Below are positions 54,170-63,400 of a stretch of 64,000 nt of DNA, one piece after another. Made by a program: the position numbers and the translations under genes. The notes beneath the pieces are model-generated. The model was given only the letters and a program-made list of their open reading frames with translations. It ran no database searches and was not told the origin of the DNA. Each line of letters starts with the position of its first letter. Within the stretch, counting starts at the first letter, position 1. The DNA is taken from assembly GCA_023250195.1 (NCBI GenBank), contig JAHFBF010000002.1, forward strand, positions 392,832 to 456,831. The letters run 5' to 3'. This stretch comes from Candidatus Melainabacteria bacterium (GTDB lineage: Bacteria > Cyanobacteriota > Vampirovibrionia > 2-02-FULL-35-15).

Positions 54170-55267
54170 ATGCTTAATTTAGAAGATATAAAAACCACAC
54201 AAGCTGATTTTCTCAAACTTATTGAGATAATCCCTGATGCGATTGTAATTGTAGATAATGAAGGAAAGATTAGGTATATAAACTCACAAACCACAATTAC
54301 ATTTGGATATAGGCCTGATGAGTTAATTGGGCAGACTGTTGAAATACTGCTTCCTAATCGCTTTAAAAGCAAACACGTAGACCATAGAACCAATTATTCT
54401 AAGCATCCGGTAAGAAGACCAATGGGAAGTGGAATTGACCTTTATGGAAGAAAAAAAGACGGTATTGAATTTGCATTAGATATAACAATATCGCCCATTG
54501 AAACAGAAAACGGCATGCTTATAATTAGCGTAATTAGAGACATTAGTGATCGCAAAGCACAAGAAGAAGAAGCAAAAAGACGAGCCAAGCAATTAGAAGA
54601 TTTGGTTAGTACTATGACACATGATTTAAAAACTCCATTAATTGCTGCAGAAACCAGTTACAGACATTTGCAAGAAGGATATTTTGGGAAGTTAAATGAA
54701 AATCAAAAACAAATTCTAAATCTACTAACTCAAAGCAATGAACATACTTTAAGACTCGTGAATAACTTACTGTCTGTTTTTAAATATGAATCACAGTCAT
54801 ACAAGCTTCTTTTAGAACAAATTGAAATCTCTAAACTTTTAAATAGAGCACATGACAAAATTAAACCACTTCTTAAAGATAAAGAAATTAATTTAAAAGT
54901 TACAAAAACAAACTTTCGGTTTATATGTGATCCATTTGAAATAGAAAGAGTAATAGTAAACCTGCTTACAAATGCGATTAAATATACCCAAAACGATGAA
55001 ATAATAGAGCTCCAAGCAGTTAAAGATGAAGATGGGAACGTAATAATTAGTGTTCAGGATAATGGTATTGGAATATCTAATGAAGATTTACCAAATCTTT
55101 TTGAAAGATTCTGGCAATCCAAACGATCCAATTCAAATTCAAATAGTACTGGTCTTGGACTATATTTAAGCAGGCAAATTGTAGAAGCACATGGGGGTAA
55201 GATTTGGGCAGAAAGTACACGTGGAAAAGGTGCAACTATAAATTTTAAGATACCTGAGATTTCTTAA
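54170..55267 (+). CDS. Cytoplasmic PAS histidine kinase
   Basis: 365 residues from the ATG at 54170; an ATG at 54149 lies inside hairpin 2 and is less likely. A PAS domain (about 14-128: IIPDAIVIVDNEGKIRYIN, GYRPDELIGQ, DITISPIETENG) is followed by HisKA with His151 (STMTHDLKTPLIAAE) and a HATPase domain with N box (LLTNAIKYTQ), G1 (VQDNGIGIS) and G2 (STGLGLYLSRQIVEAHGG). There is no membrane segment or signal, so it senses something in the cytoplasm, perhaps redox state. The response regulator gene follows one gene later. Confidence 0.93.
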   Translation: MLNLEDIKTTQADFLKLIEIIPDAIVIVDNEGKIRYINSQTTITFGYRPDELIGQTVEILLPNRFKSKHVDHRTNYSKHPVRRPMGSGIDLYGRKKDGIEFALDITISPIETENGMLIISVIRDISDRKAQEEEAKRRAKQLEDLVSTMTHDLKTPLIAAETSYRHLQEGYFGKLNENQKQILNLLTQSNEHTLRLVNNLLSVFKYESQSYKLLLEQIEISKLLNRAHDKIKPLLKDKEINLKVTKTNFRFICDPFEIERVIVNLLTNAIKYTQNDEIIELQAVKDEDGNVIISVQDNGIGISNEDLPNLFERFWQSKRSNSNSNSTGLGLYLSRQIVEAHGGKIWAESTRGKGATINFKIPEIS

Positions 55268-55294
55268 ATAATTAGTTTTATATTTCTATTTTTC

Positions 55295-55310
55295 ATTCTA
55301 AAGGATGACT
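55295..55310 (-). promoter_or_regulatory. AATC-N8-GATT-like box between kinase and the next gene
   Basis: On the minus strand AGTCATCCTTTAGAAT, 54 bp before the next start. It shares the TCATCCTTTAGA core of the best copy. Confidence 0.45.
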
Positions 55311-55364
55311 GTTTTCATACTTAAGGCTCTATATAGTTTTTAAATTTCAGGGTAAATTAATAAT

Positions 55365-56015
55365 ATGATTTACCCTGAGCCAATAAACAAAACCATTGCC
55401 AAATATAAATCTGAGAAGGAATTTTATGAACCTTTATTAATTTATTTTGAAGGAAATAAAGCAGCCGCAAAATATGCTGAAATCTGTCTTGAAAAAGGAT
55501 GGGATTATGTAATTGATCATATGGCTGTAAGAACACACAATGTAAATAACACCGCTAAAAAATATGAAAAGTTAGGTTGGAAATATGAAGATAAAGTAGA
55601 TTACTTAAAAGAAGGCTGGTGGGCAAATGTTTATCGCCATCCAATATATCCAGCTCTTTTTATAGATCAATCTTATAAAGATACAAAGAGAGAAAAAATA
55701 ATTGAGAATTGGGTTGATAAGTTTGGTGAATATAAGTTTCATCATATTGCAGTACTTATGCCAGAAGGAATTGAAATTGAAGAAGTAATTAACTTATTAA
55801 GGGAAAAAAGTGTACCCTTTCCAGGAAGTATTATTGGAGGAAAGGATTCAAAACTCAGACAAATTTTTACTCAGGCTGAGGCAGTAGATGATTACCCATA
55901 TACAGTTTTAGAATTAATTCAACGCAATAAAGACCCAAAGACTGGTAAGATCTATCAGGGATTCATCAATGAACAGGCAGACAATCTAATGAAATCTACT
56001 GTATTAAAGGTTTAA
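55365..56015 (+). CDS. VOC/DUF1338-like metal-binding protein
   Basis: 216 residues. Possible metal ligands fit the vicinal-oxygen-chelate pattern: His52 (VIDHMAVRT), His126 or His127 (KFHHIAVLM) and Glu183 (TVLELIQRN). The region around them resembles DUF1338-type dioxygenases (2-oxoadipate family), but the protein is short and I am not certain. Soluble, no signal. It sits between the kinase and the response regulator. Confidence 0.6.
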   Translation: MIYPEPINKTIAKYKSEKEFYEPLLIYFEGNKAAAKYAEICLEKGWDYVIDHMAVRTHNVNNTAKKYEKLGWKYEDKVDYLKEGWWANVYRHPIYPALFIDQSYKDTKREKIIENWVDKFGEYKFHHIAVLMPEGIEIEEVINLLREKSVPFPGSIIGGKDSKLRQIFTQAEAVDDYPYTVLELIQRNKDPKTGKIYQGFINEQADNLMKSTVLKV

Positions 56016-56040
56016 AATTAATATAGTATTTATGAATCTA

Positions 56041-56056
56041 AGCCTTAGGAATGATG
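56041..56056 (-). promoter_or_regulatory. AATC-N8-GATT-like box upstream of the response regulator
   Basis: Minus strand CATCATTCCTAAGGCT, 34 bp before the ATG; matches the TCCTAA core type. Autoregulation is possible. Confidence 0.4.
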
Positions 56057-56090
56057 TTTTGTATTAAAAACCTATGTAAGGTTTAAGTAA

Positions 56091-56822
56091 ATGACAGAAG
56101 ATAAATCAAAAAAAATCAAACTAATGCTAGTGGAAGACCATGTGTTGACAAGAATTGGTCTTAAAGTCTCGCTTGAAAAATATCCAAATCTTGAAATAAT
56201 TGCTGAAACAGCAAATGGAAAAGAAGCCGTTGATTTTGCCAATAATAAAAAGCCTGACTTAATAATTATGGATATTGGCTTGATTGAATTAGACGGTATT
56301 GAAGCTACAAAAAAGATTAAAGAATCTAATCCGAATATAAAAGTAATCATGCTTACAAGTCATGAAGCAGAGCGTGAAATAATAGCTAGCTTGGCAAGTG
56401 GTGCTGATGGCTACTGTTTAAAAGATACTGCACCTGAACAACTTTATACGGCAATCCAATCAGTACATGAAGGCAATGCATGGCTTTCTAGTCAAGTTGC
56501 TGAAAAAGTTTTAAGGAATTTTTACGGGAAAGAAGTTAGTCAAATCAAGCAATCAGACTTTGCCAAAGGACTTGCTTTAGTTGATGAAAAAAAGCTAACG
56601 AAAACCATATCACAAATCCCAATAGTCCCTTTATCAGATCGTGAGCTTGAAGTTCTAAAATTAATCGTTGATGGAAAAAGCAACCAAGAAATTGGTGGAA
56701 AACTTTTTGTAACATTAGCCACTGTAAAAACACACGTTAGAAGTATTTTAAATAAACTAAGTGTTGATGACAGAACCCAGGCAGCTGTTAAAGCCATGAG
56801 ACAAGGCTTAGTTAATTTCTAA
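56091..56822 (+). CDS. NarL/LuxR-type response regulator
   Basis: 243 residues. Receiver domain with Asp61 (LIIMDIGLIELDGIEA), MLTSHEAE and the Lys in YCLKDTAPEQL. A linker of about 45 residues (RNFYGKEVSQIKQ...) precedes the HTH (LSDRELEVLKLIVDGKSNQEIGGKLFVTLATVKTHVRSILNKLSV). Together with the PAS kinase encoded 824 bp upstream it forms a two-component system. It is the best candidate for the protein that binds the AATC-N8-GATT boxes of this region. The 3' end overlaps the convergent cytochrome gene by 11 bp. Confidence 0.93.
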   Translation: MTEDKSKKIKLMLVEDHVLTRIGLKVSLEKYPNLEIIAETANGKEAVDFANNKKPDLIIMDIGLIELDGIEATKKIKESNPNIKVIMLTSHEAEREIIASLASGADGYCLKDTAPEQLYTAIQSVHEGNAWLSSQVAEKVLRNFYGKEVSQIKQSDFAKGLALVDEKKLTKTISQIPIVPLSDRELEVLKLIVDGKSNQEIGGKLFVTLATVKTHVRSILNKLSVDDRTQAAVKAMRQGLVNF

Positions 56823-57372
56823 GTTTCAATAAAGAAATAATAAGTAACAAAATCGCAATAGCTTGAAAACAAATCCCCACACAGTTTTTCTTTATATTAT
56901 TTAGAAGTAACTTAAAAGGATTTCCATCTAAAGGATCATTTGGTAAAGTTCCATCCAGCACTTCTTCTGAATCGTTTATACCATCTCGATCTAAGTCGGA
57001 GTCTTTAAGTCCCTCAACAATTTTATTTGGATCATCCTGTGCTTTTACAATTGTGTCATAGTCTAGCTTTTTAACCAAATAATTTCCAAACTCATTTAGA
57101 ATTGGGCTATTAACCAATTCTTTATTTCCTTGTAAAAATTGGTTGTAAGCAGTTAATTGTTTTTGTTCTTCACTTAATAAACCCAGCTGTCCAGCTTCAT
57201 TACCATTAGGACCGTTTACATGGCTATGGCAATAAGCACAGTTCAATTGCTTTTTAGATTTCTGCTCAATGTAAGTTTGAAACTCACTGAAAGCAAGTAC
57301 CGGGCTGCTACCAAGGAAAAAGCAAAGTACAACTAAAGTTATTAAAGATTTATTTTCTAATAATCTGTACAA
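56812..57372 (-). CDS. Membrane-anchored haem protein with Ca-binding motif
   Basis: 186 residues. Signal peptide (SLITLVVLCFFLGSSPVLAF), haem motif CAYCH near residue 46 (LNCAYCHSHVNGPNG), an Asp-rich DSDLDRDGINDSEEV segment (calcium-binding, dockerin/TSP3-like), and a C-terminal helix ICFQAIAILLLIISLLKL. It is translationally coupled to the cytochrome b gene (23-bp overlap), so it probably serves as the cytochrome c subunit or donor site of the complex. Confidence 0.8.
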   Translation of the reverse strand: MYRLLENKSLITLVVLCFFLGSSPVLAFSEFQTYIEQKSKKQLNCAYCHSHVNGPNGNEAGQLGLLSEEQKQLTAYNQFLQGNKELVNSPILNEFGNYLVKKLDYDTIVKAQDDPNKIVEGLKDSDLDRDGINDSEEVLDGTLPNDPLDGNPFKLLLNNIKKNCVGICFQAIAILLLIISLLKLRN

Positions 57373-58432
57373 TGGCCCCTCCCCAAACAGTTGAAATTAC
57401 CAAATATACAAAAGTAAAAAGTGCAATTAAAATATGAGATCTCATGGAAAGCCTTTTAAAGAAAGTCGGAGTAAGTAAAATTAAAACAAAAATAAGGAAT
57501 GAACTTACAATTACAAATGTTTTTGGCAATACTTCAAGCGGATAATACAAAAACAAAAAATACCATTCAGGCTTGATGCCAGCAGGTGTTGGTGAATTGT
57601 CAATGTATTGTGCTTTTAGAGGATATGATAAGAAAGAATCATAAGGTATTGTTTGAGCAATTACTAATAAGACTAGAAATAGAAACAACCAAACAGCAAG
57701 ATCTTTTACAAAAAAGTCAGGAAAGAACTTCTCATACCTTTTAACTTTAAAGCTTTCCTTGCTCATTCCATGGAGCTGAACTGAAAATAAATGAATTGCA
57801 ATTAAAGCAAGAAATATAAATGGCAAAATAACTACATGCAGTGCAAAGAATCTGCTTAAGGTTGATTGTGTAATAGATGCTCCGCCTCTAAGGTTAGTAG
57901 CAAAAAACTCTCCAGGGAGTTTAAAAATACCTGGTAAAAAGCTGGTGCTGCTCTGCAATATCTCCATGCCAACTTTAGTAGCATTTACTGACAACTGATT
58001 CCATGGCAAAAGATATCCAGTAAATCCAAAACCCAAAGTAATAATTAATAAGATAACTCCAGTCATCCAGGTTAGTTCTCTTGGCTTTTGATATGACTTA
58101 GTTGCAAAAACAGTAAGTAAATGAATAACTGCAAAAAATATCATAAAGCTACTTGACCATGCATGAAGATTACGGACTAAAATCCCACTTGGCACAAAGT
58201 AACTTATGTATTCAATGCTTTGATAAGCATTGATAATATTTGGCTGATAGTAAGGCAAAAGCAAAAGTCCTGTTATAACTTGAATTAAAAAACAAAACAT
58301 AGTCATTCCACCAAGGTAATAAATCCAGCTTAATTTATGTACTGGTACTTCCTTTTTCAAAACAAAGTTTTCAAAATTAATCTTTTCGGTAGGAAATCTA
58401 TCTTTTAAGCTTTGTATGATTTTTTCAAACAT
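57350..58432 (-). CDS. Cytochrome b (b6-type, fused with subunit IV)
   Basis: 360 residues, eight or so transmembrane helices. Haem ligands His90 and His104, and His199 and His214; the second pair is 14 residues apart, as in b6-type proteins (13 in mitochondrial b). PEWYFLF (288-294) is the Qo-site motif of subunit IV. The Cys that binds the extra haem ci in b6 (FYCLGG) is Tyr39 here (IYYLGG). It forms a quinol oxidising complex with the Rieske protein upstream (8-bp overlap) and the haem protein downstream. In oxygenic organisms the two halves are separate genes; here they are one. Confidence 0.93.
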   Translation of the reverse strand: MFEKIIQSLKDRFPTEKINFENFVLKKEVPVHKLSWIYYLGGMTMFCFLIQVITGLLLLPYYQPNIINAYQSIEYISYFVPSGILVRNLHAWSSSFMIFFAVIHLLTVFATKSYQKPRELTWMTGVILLIITLGFGFTGYLLPWNQLSVNATKVGMEILQSSTSFLPGIFKLPGEFFATNLRGGASITQSTLSRFFALHVVILPFIFLALIAIHLFSVQLHGMSKESFKVKRYEKFFPDFFVKDLAVWLFLFLVLLVIAQTIPYDSFLSYPLKAQYIDNSPTPAGIKPEWYFLFLYYPLEVLPKTFVIVSSFLIFVLILLTPTFFKRLSMRSHILIALFTFVYLVISTVWGGAIVQIIRK

Positions 58433-58943
58433 TTTTTAGTATGTAAACCTTTTCATCTTCTACTACAAATGGAATCATTGGTAATGGAGTTTTTGCAGGG
58501 CCTTCTAAGGGTTTGCCTGTTTCAAGTTCAAAATAGCTTATGTGGCAAGGACAGAGCAACCTACCTTTGTTTAATTTGTTTTGAACTGTACAACCCAAGT
58601 GGGTACAAACGCTTGAAATTAAAACTGGTTCATAGTTCGTTCCTTTAAAAGCAAGTGCTGGTCTTAAATTAAAATCTACAAATGATATCCCCTCTTTTTT
58701 CTTTAAGTCTTTCAGATCACAGATAAAGATTTTACTTTTTAATAATCTTTCTTCTCTTAATTTTTCCAAACCAGCAGTTCGTTCTAAGTTTTGTATTCTT
58801 TTTTCAATTAATTTTGCTTCTTGTTCTTCTGTAAGTTTTGGTCCAATAATATAATTCCAAAGCTTGTTTAATAAATTAGCAGCAATAGCAATAAAACTTA
58901 TTATTGCAACGGGTACCCATATTAGAAAATTGCGCCTGTTCAT
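58425..58943 (-). CDS. Rieske iron-sulfur protein
   Basis: 172 residues. N-terminal membrane anchor (FLIWVPVAIISFIAIAANLL) with RR near the start (MNRRNFL, twin-arginine-like). A coiled stalk (about 36-70) leads to the cluster domain with ligand boxes CTHLGC (Cys113, His115, Cys118) and CPCHISYFE (Cys131, Cys133, His134). The usual CPCHGS reads CPCHIS, where Gly to Ile is uncommon. It overlaps the cytochrome b gene and follows the CBS gene by 7 bp. Confidence 0.95.
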   Translation of the reverse strand: MNRRNFLIWVPVAIISFIAIAANLLNKLWNYIIGPKLTEEQEAKLIEKRIQNLERTAGLEKLREERLLKSKIFICDLKDLKKKEGISFVDFNLRPALAFKGTNYEPVLISSVCTHLGCTVQNKLNKGRLLCPCHISYFELETGKPLEGPAKTPLPMIPFVVEDEKVYILKNV

Positions 58944-58950
58944 CTCAAAT

Positions 58951-59451
58951 CTATAGATGACAACTGATACAACTATGTTCTAGGTGTGAGGATTTTTGTA
59001 ACTCTTTGGCTACATCTATTAAAATGCAGGTCTCATCTGGATGTTTTTCATTAGGACAGAAGGCACTGGCTTTTGCAATATCTGCTATTGAAATTATTCC
59101 AACGAGTTTGTCATTTTCTACCACTGGCAATCTTCTTGTACCAAAGTCAGACATTAACTTTACTGCATCTGCAATTAAATGACTTGGAACTGTTCTTGTA
59201 GGATTAGCTGTCAAACATTCACAGACTTTAGTCCTATTTGGATCTTTTCCAAGAGCATTACATCTTGTTACTATATCTCTATCAGTAATAATTCCTACGA
59301 ATATTCCATCCTCTTTTACTACTGGGACTGCACCAACATTTTTACTAGCCATTAGAACAGATACAGAAAAAATAGTTTGATTTGGTTGAACTGTAAAAAC
59401 ATTTCTTTGCATAAGATCTCTAACAGTAAATTGTTTTGTTTTTAATCCCAT
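58951..59451 (-). CDS. CBS-domain protein with C-terminal CxxCH motif
   Basis: 166 residues from the ATG 8 nt after the AGGAGG site (a GTG three codons upstream sits on the site itself). Two CBS domains (VRDLMQRNVFTVQPNQTIFSVSVLMASKNVGAVPVV..., VCECLTANPTRTVPSHLIADAVKLMSDFGTRRLPVVENDKLVGIISIADIA). The end is unusual: CPNEKHPDETC, then HSCISCHL, where Cys161-Ile-Ser-Cys164-His165 is a haem-c or metal-type motif in a protein with no signal peptide. It heads the Rieske/cytochrome b operon. Confidence 0.88.
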   Translation of the reverse strand: MGLKTKQFTVRDLMQRNVFTVQPNQTIFSVSVLMASKNVGAVPVVKEDGIFVGIITDRDIVTRCNALGKDPNRTKVCECLTANPTRTVPSHLIADAVKLMSDFGTRRLPVVENDKLVGIISIADIAKASAFCPNEKHPDETCILIDVAKELQKSSHLEHSCISCHL

Positions 59452-59501
59452 TTTCTTCACCTCCTAAAGTAACAATACCTTTTAAAAAGTATTGAATACC
59501 C

Positions 59502-59517
59502 AATCTTAGGAGTGATT
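59502..59517 (-). promoter_or_regulatory. AATC-N8-GATT box upstream of the CBS/Rieske operon, copy 1
   Basis: Minus strand reads AATCACTCCTAAGATT with perfect inverted ends, 50 bp before the ATG. Confidence 0.6.
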
Positions 59518-59520
59518 ATG

Positions 59521-59536
59521 GATCAGTCTTTAGATT
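59521..59536 (+). promoter_or_regulatory. AATC-N8-GATT box upstream of the CBS/Rieske operon, copy 2
   Basis: GATCAGTCTTTAGATT, only 3 bp from copy 1 and in the opposite orientation. Paired sites would suit a dimeric or tetrameric NarL-type activator. Confidence 0.5.
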
Positions 59537-59924
59537 GGTTTTAATTTAGTTGGCTTTGATTACAATACAAATCAAACTAATCTTGGGTCAACTTCATGAT
59601 GTCTAATATCCCAAATAAAGTCCTCAATCAGCATAGTGTCCCGTTGCCCTCCGCAATTCATTTTTATAGCTCCAGACAAGCTGGAGCTTCCTTCGGTCAT
59701 AATACACGGTTGAACGGATTTGCCGAATAAATCGGACAAATCCTAACTTTGTTAGCACGAAAATTCTTTTATCTGCCAATCCTTAACAACGTTTCGGACT
59801 GTCGCATTAGCACAATCCTTCACTTAACATAAAATAGAACAAGGTGATTTTAGCATTTTTAATGTTAATTCTAATTCTCTACCTTGGTGGAGGATTAATT
59901 AACAGTGTTTCCAACGCTAATACA
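59537..59924. other. Intergenic region with several short repeats
   Basis: No gene seen. It contains a hairpin AGCTCCAG-ACAAG-CTGGAGCT (59668-59688), related to 53490-53509; a 28-bp palindrome (59716-59743); and a decayed SEGFS-type repeat at 59788-59826. The right end leads into the 3' end of the response regulator gene. Confidence 0.6.
59716..59743. repeat. 28-bp palindromic repeat family, intergenic copy
   Basis: GGATTTGCCG...CGGACAAATCC. It differs by only about three bases from the coding copy at 43122. Confidence 0.8.
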
Positions 59925-60383
59925 TTACAGATCAATCTCTCTTATTAATCTCTCTTTTAGATCATTGAGCTCTTTCTTGCATCCTTCTAATTCTCTATAA
60001 ATTTTATATCTTTCAATTGCAAACTTAATTGTTTTTAAAAGAATTTTGTTGTTGATTTCTCCTTTTATTAAATAATCCTGAGCACCTAATTTAATAGCAG
60101 AAAGAGCAAGTTTTTCATCTTTTGATCCAGACAAAATCACTATTGGAACGTCTATAACATTTTCATAGAATTTAATAAAGCTGTCCATCCCATTTGAGTC
60201 CGGAAGTGCTAAATCCAGCAGGACAACATCAGGTTTATTTTTTTTTAACTCAGCCAGTCCATCAAACAGATTTTCTGCAACAACTATGTCATAGGATATT
60301 TCAGAAGAGAGTTCTTCTTTAACCAATGTCAAATCTTCTTGGTTATCTTCTATAAGTAAAACTTTTATTGTGCCAGCTTCCAT
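59925..60383 (-). CDS. CheY-like response regulator with C-terminal coiled coil
   Basis: 152 residues: receiver with acidic pair (IEDNQED), phospho-acceptor Asp57 (VVLLDLALPDSNG), SGS(K) switch and Lys in YLIKGE, then a helical C-terminal extension (YREIEG..KKELNDLKERL). There is no DNA-binding domain, so it may pass a signal to a partner. It is 42 bp downstream of the SwmB-type protein gene on the same strand. Confidence 0.9.
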   Translation of the reverse strand: MEAGTIKVLLIEDNQEDLTLVKEELSSEISYDIVVAENLFDGLAELKKNKPDVVLLDLALPDSNGMDSFIKFYENVIDVPIVILSGSKDEKLALSAIKLGAQDYLIKGEINNKILLKTIKFAIERYKIYRELEGCKKELNDLKERLIREIDL

Positions 60384-60425
60384 AATATTATTTCCATCTA
60401 CCCTTCCATGATGCTCACGCTTAGT

Positions 60426-63400
60426 TTAGTTTTCAATTCTTGATTCCAGATCTTGATTTGAATTTACAATAGGGTCAAGTATGACACTCAATGCTCTACC
60501 ATAAGGATTCGTTACGCTTAAAGTCAACGGTACCTGAATATTATTCTTATTGGCTATTTTGTATACTGCAATTATTTTTTTATTGCCATTTAATATTTTC
60601 AGGTCTTTTAAGATAAATCCATTGTTCGGCAGGACATCAAGAGAAGTCTGCCTGTTTTGAGTTTTGAGCAGCTTATTATTTACAACTACTTTCTTGTCAA
60701 AGAAATTATCACCATCAATTATAAATTTAATGAGATTATTATTTCTAACAACTATTACAGAATTTATAACAGGTTTTAGTGTACTTGTATCTATTATTTC
60801 ATCACCTTTACCCACTCTATTATTAGAGCCATAGACATTAACTGCAATCTTGGCAACAGGAATATCATTTATAAAAAGTATTATAAAACCATTTCCATCA
60901 GCTGCATCTAAAGGAACACTATCCGTGTTGACGACAATTGGTGAATTTTTAGTTACTCCAACAAATATTTGTGCATTGATATCAAATTCTTCCGAAGTTG
61001 AATCTACTAGTTTTACATAAACGTCCAGTGCAGTAGGTACATTTTCAGTTAGTATTTTTCCTGCTGCAGAATCAACAGGAATAGTAAAGCTTGTGGGTGA
61101 ACCTGTTAAAACTACAGATGTATTACCAGCATTACCTTTTGCTCCAGGTTTGTTTGTTTCTGGTTGTGAGTTGTTAGCAGGCTGCGGATTAGATCCTGGA
61201 TTAGATCCTGGATTAGATCCTGGATTAGATCCTGGATTAGATCCTGGATTAGATCCTGGATTAGATCCTGGATTAGATCCTGGATTAGATCCTGGATTAG
61301 ATCCTGTTGGATTATTACCAACAGGTGATGGTATTGAACCTGTTATAGTCGTAGGTTGATTTTTTGGTTTCTTTCCTTCTTTAGTTGGCTTATTATTCAA
61401 TGGGAAAGTTGGAGCATTTGGAAAACCTCCCACTATACTTGGAATATCCTTAATTTCACCGGATGTAAGAGGATGGTAGAGTCCTCCAAGTCCATTTACT
61501 GTACCTGGTAATGGACTACCATTTGGTGGCAGATAAGCTCCGATTGGAGGTGGTGGTGGTGGAGTTCCGGGTGGATAAATCCCATTTGGTGGTGGAGTTC
61601 CGGATGGATAAATACCATTTGGTGGTGGAGTTCCGGGTGGATAAATACCATTTGGTGGTGGATAAGCCCCGATTGGAGGAGGTGGTGGTGGTATGTAGTA
61701 ACCGCCACCGCCACCGCCGCCACCGCCGCCACCGCCGCCGCCACTGCTTGGTGGTAGAGGTGGTGGTACTACATAGATATTTATAGTCTTATCAGTTGAT
61801 GGTAAACCATAATTATCAATTGCTCTAACTGTAAATGTATAAGTCATTCCACCTTCATATACTCCAGCATATAAAGAATAATAAGCAGTCCCTGGATTTA
61901 CAGGTGAATTAGGTGTAAAGATTCCTACACTTGCTGGAGTAAATGATGATACTGATAATGCTACCGTATTATTGCTATCAGGATCATTTGACATAAAATT
62001 AATACTTAGCGTTTGACCAATCTCTAAGTTAAACGTCCCATCAATATTAGTATTTGAGCCATTAATAGTTGCTGAACTTATACTCGGTGTTGCTGGAGGA
62101 GTGTTTGTTGAATTTACTGTTACTGCCTGAGATGATAATGCTCCGGCATCATTTCCACTTGTATCCTGAATTCGATTAGTTCCTGGTGCTGTGTAATTTA
62201 ATGTTACTGTTTCACCGTACTGCACTCCAGATGATAATGTTAATGTTACTGTACTTCCACTTATTGAAACCATTGAAACTGCTGCTGATGTTCCCATTAA
62301 GCCAAATGCAGAAGTTGCCGGTATTGAATTAGTGTCTAAGTTTTCATTGTATGTAAGTGTTAATGTTGTACCATATACTGCTGCTGCAGATAATGTTGGT
62401 GCAATAGTATCCGGTGCATTGTTTGTTACTGCCTGGCTTGATAGTGCTCCGGCATCGTTTCCACTTGTATCCTGAATTCGATTAGTTCCTGGTGCTGTGT
62501 AATTTAATGTTACTATTTCACCGTACTGCACTCCAGATGATAATGTTACTGTTACTGTACTTCCACTTATTGAAACCATTGAAACACTTGCTGATATTCC
62601 CATTAAACCAAATGCGGAATTTGCCGGTATTGAACCAGTGTCTAAGTTTTCATTGTATGTAAGTGTTAATGTTGTACCATATACTGCAGCAGCAGATAAT
62701 GTTGGTGCAATAGTATCCGGGGTATTGTTTGTTACTGCCTGGCTTGATAGTGCTCCGGCATCGTTTCCACTTGTATCCTGAGTTGGATTTGCGCCAGGTA
62801 CTGTGTAATTTAATGTTACTGTTTCACCGTACTGCACTCCTGGTGAAAGGGTTAGGGTTACTACTGCTCCACTTATTGAAATCATTGAAACTGCTGCTGA
62901 TGTTCCCATTAAACCAAATGCAGAAGTTGCAGGTGTTGAACCAGCATCAAGAGTTTCGTTATACGTCAACGTCAATGTCGTTCCATTTACTGCAGCCATT
63001 GATAAAGTTGGTGCTGTTGTATCTGCTGTATTGTTTGTTACTGCTTGAGAACTTAATGCTGCTGCTGAATTGGCTGAGAGATCCTGTACTGGATTAGTTC
63101 CGGGTACTGTGTAATCAAGTGTTACTGTTTCTCCGTACTGCACTCCTGGTGAAAGGGTTAGGGTTACTACTGCTCCACTTATTGAAATCATTGATACTGC
63201 GGCTGATGTTCCCATTAGAGAATAAACACTTGTTGCTGGTGCTGTTGTATTTAAACTTTCATTGTAAGTTAATGTCAATGTAGTTCCATTTACTGCAGCC
63301 ATCGATAATGTCGGTGCTGTTGTATCTGCTGTGTTATTTGTTACTGCTTGGCTTGATAACGCTGCTGCGGAATTAGCTGAGAGATCCTGTACTGGATTAG

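Noticed and set aside
61186..61305. CRISPR-like regular repeat array
   Set aside because: The units are 12 bp, without spacers, and code for Gly-Ser-Asn-Pro in frame; it is a tandem repeat in a gene.
61093..61786. Plus-strand reading frames opposite the surface protein
   Set aside because: They are low-complexity shadows of the GSNP and proline-rich repeats of the minus-strand gene.
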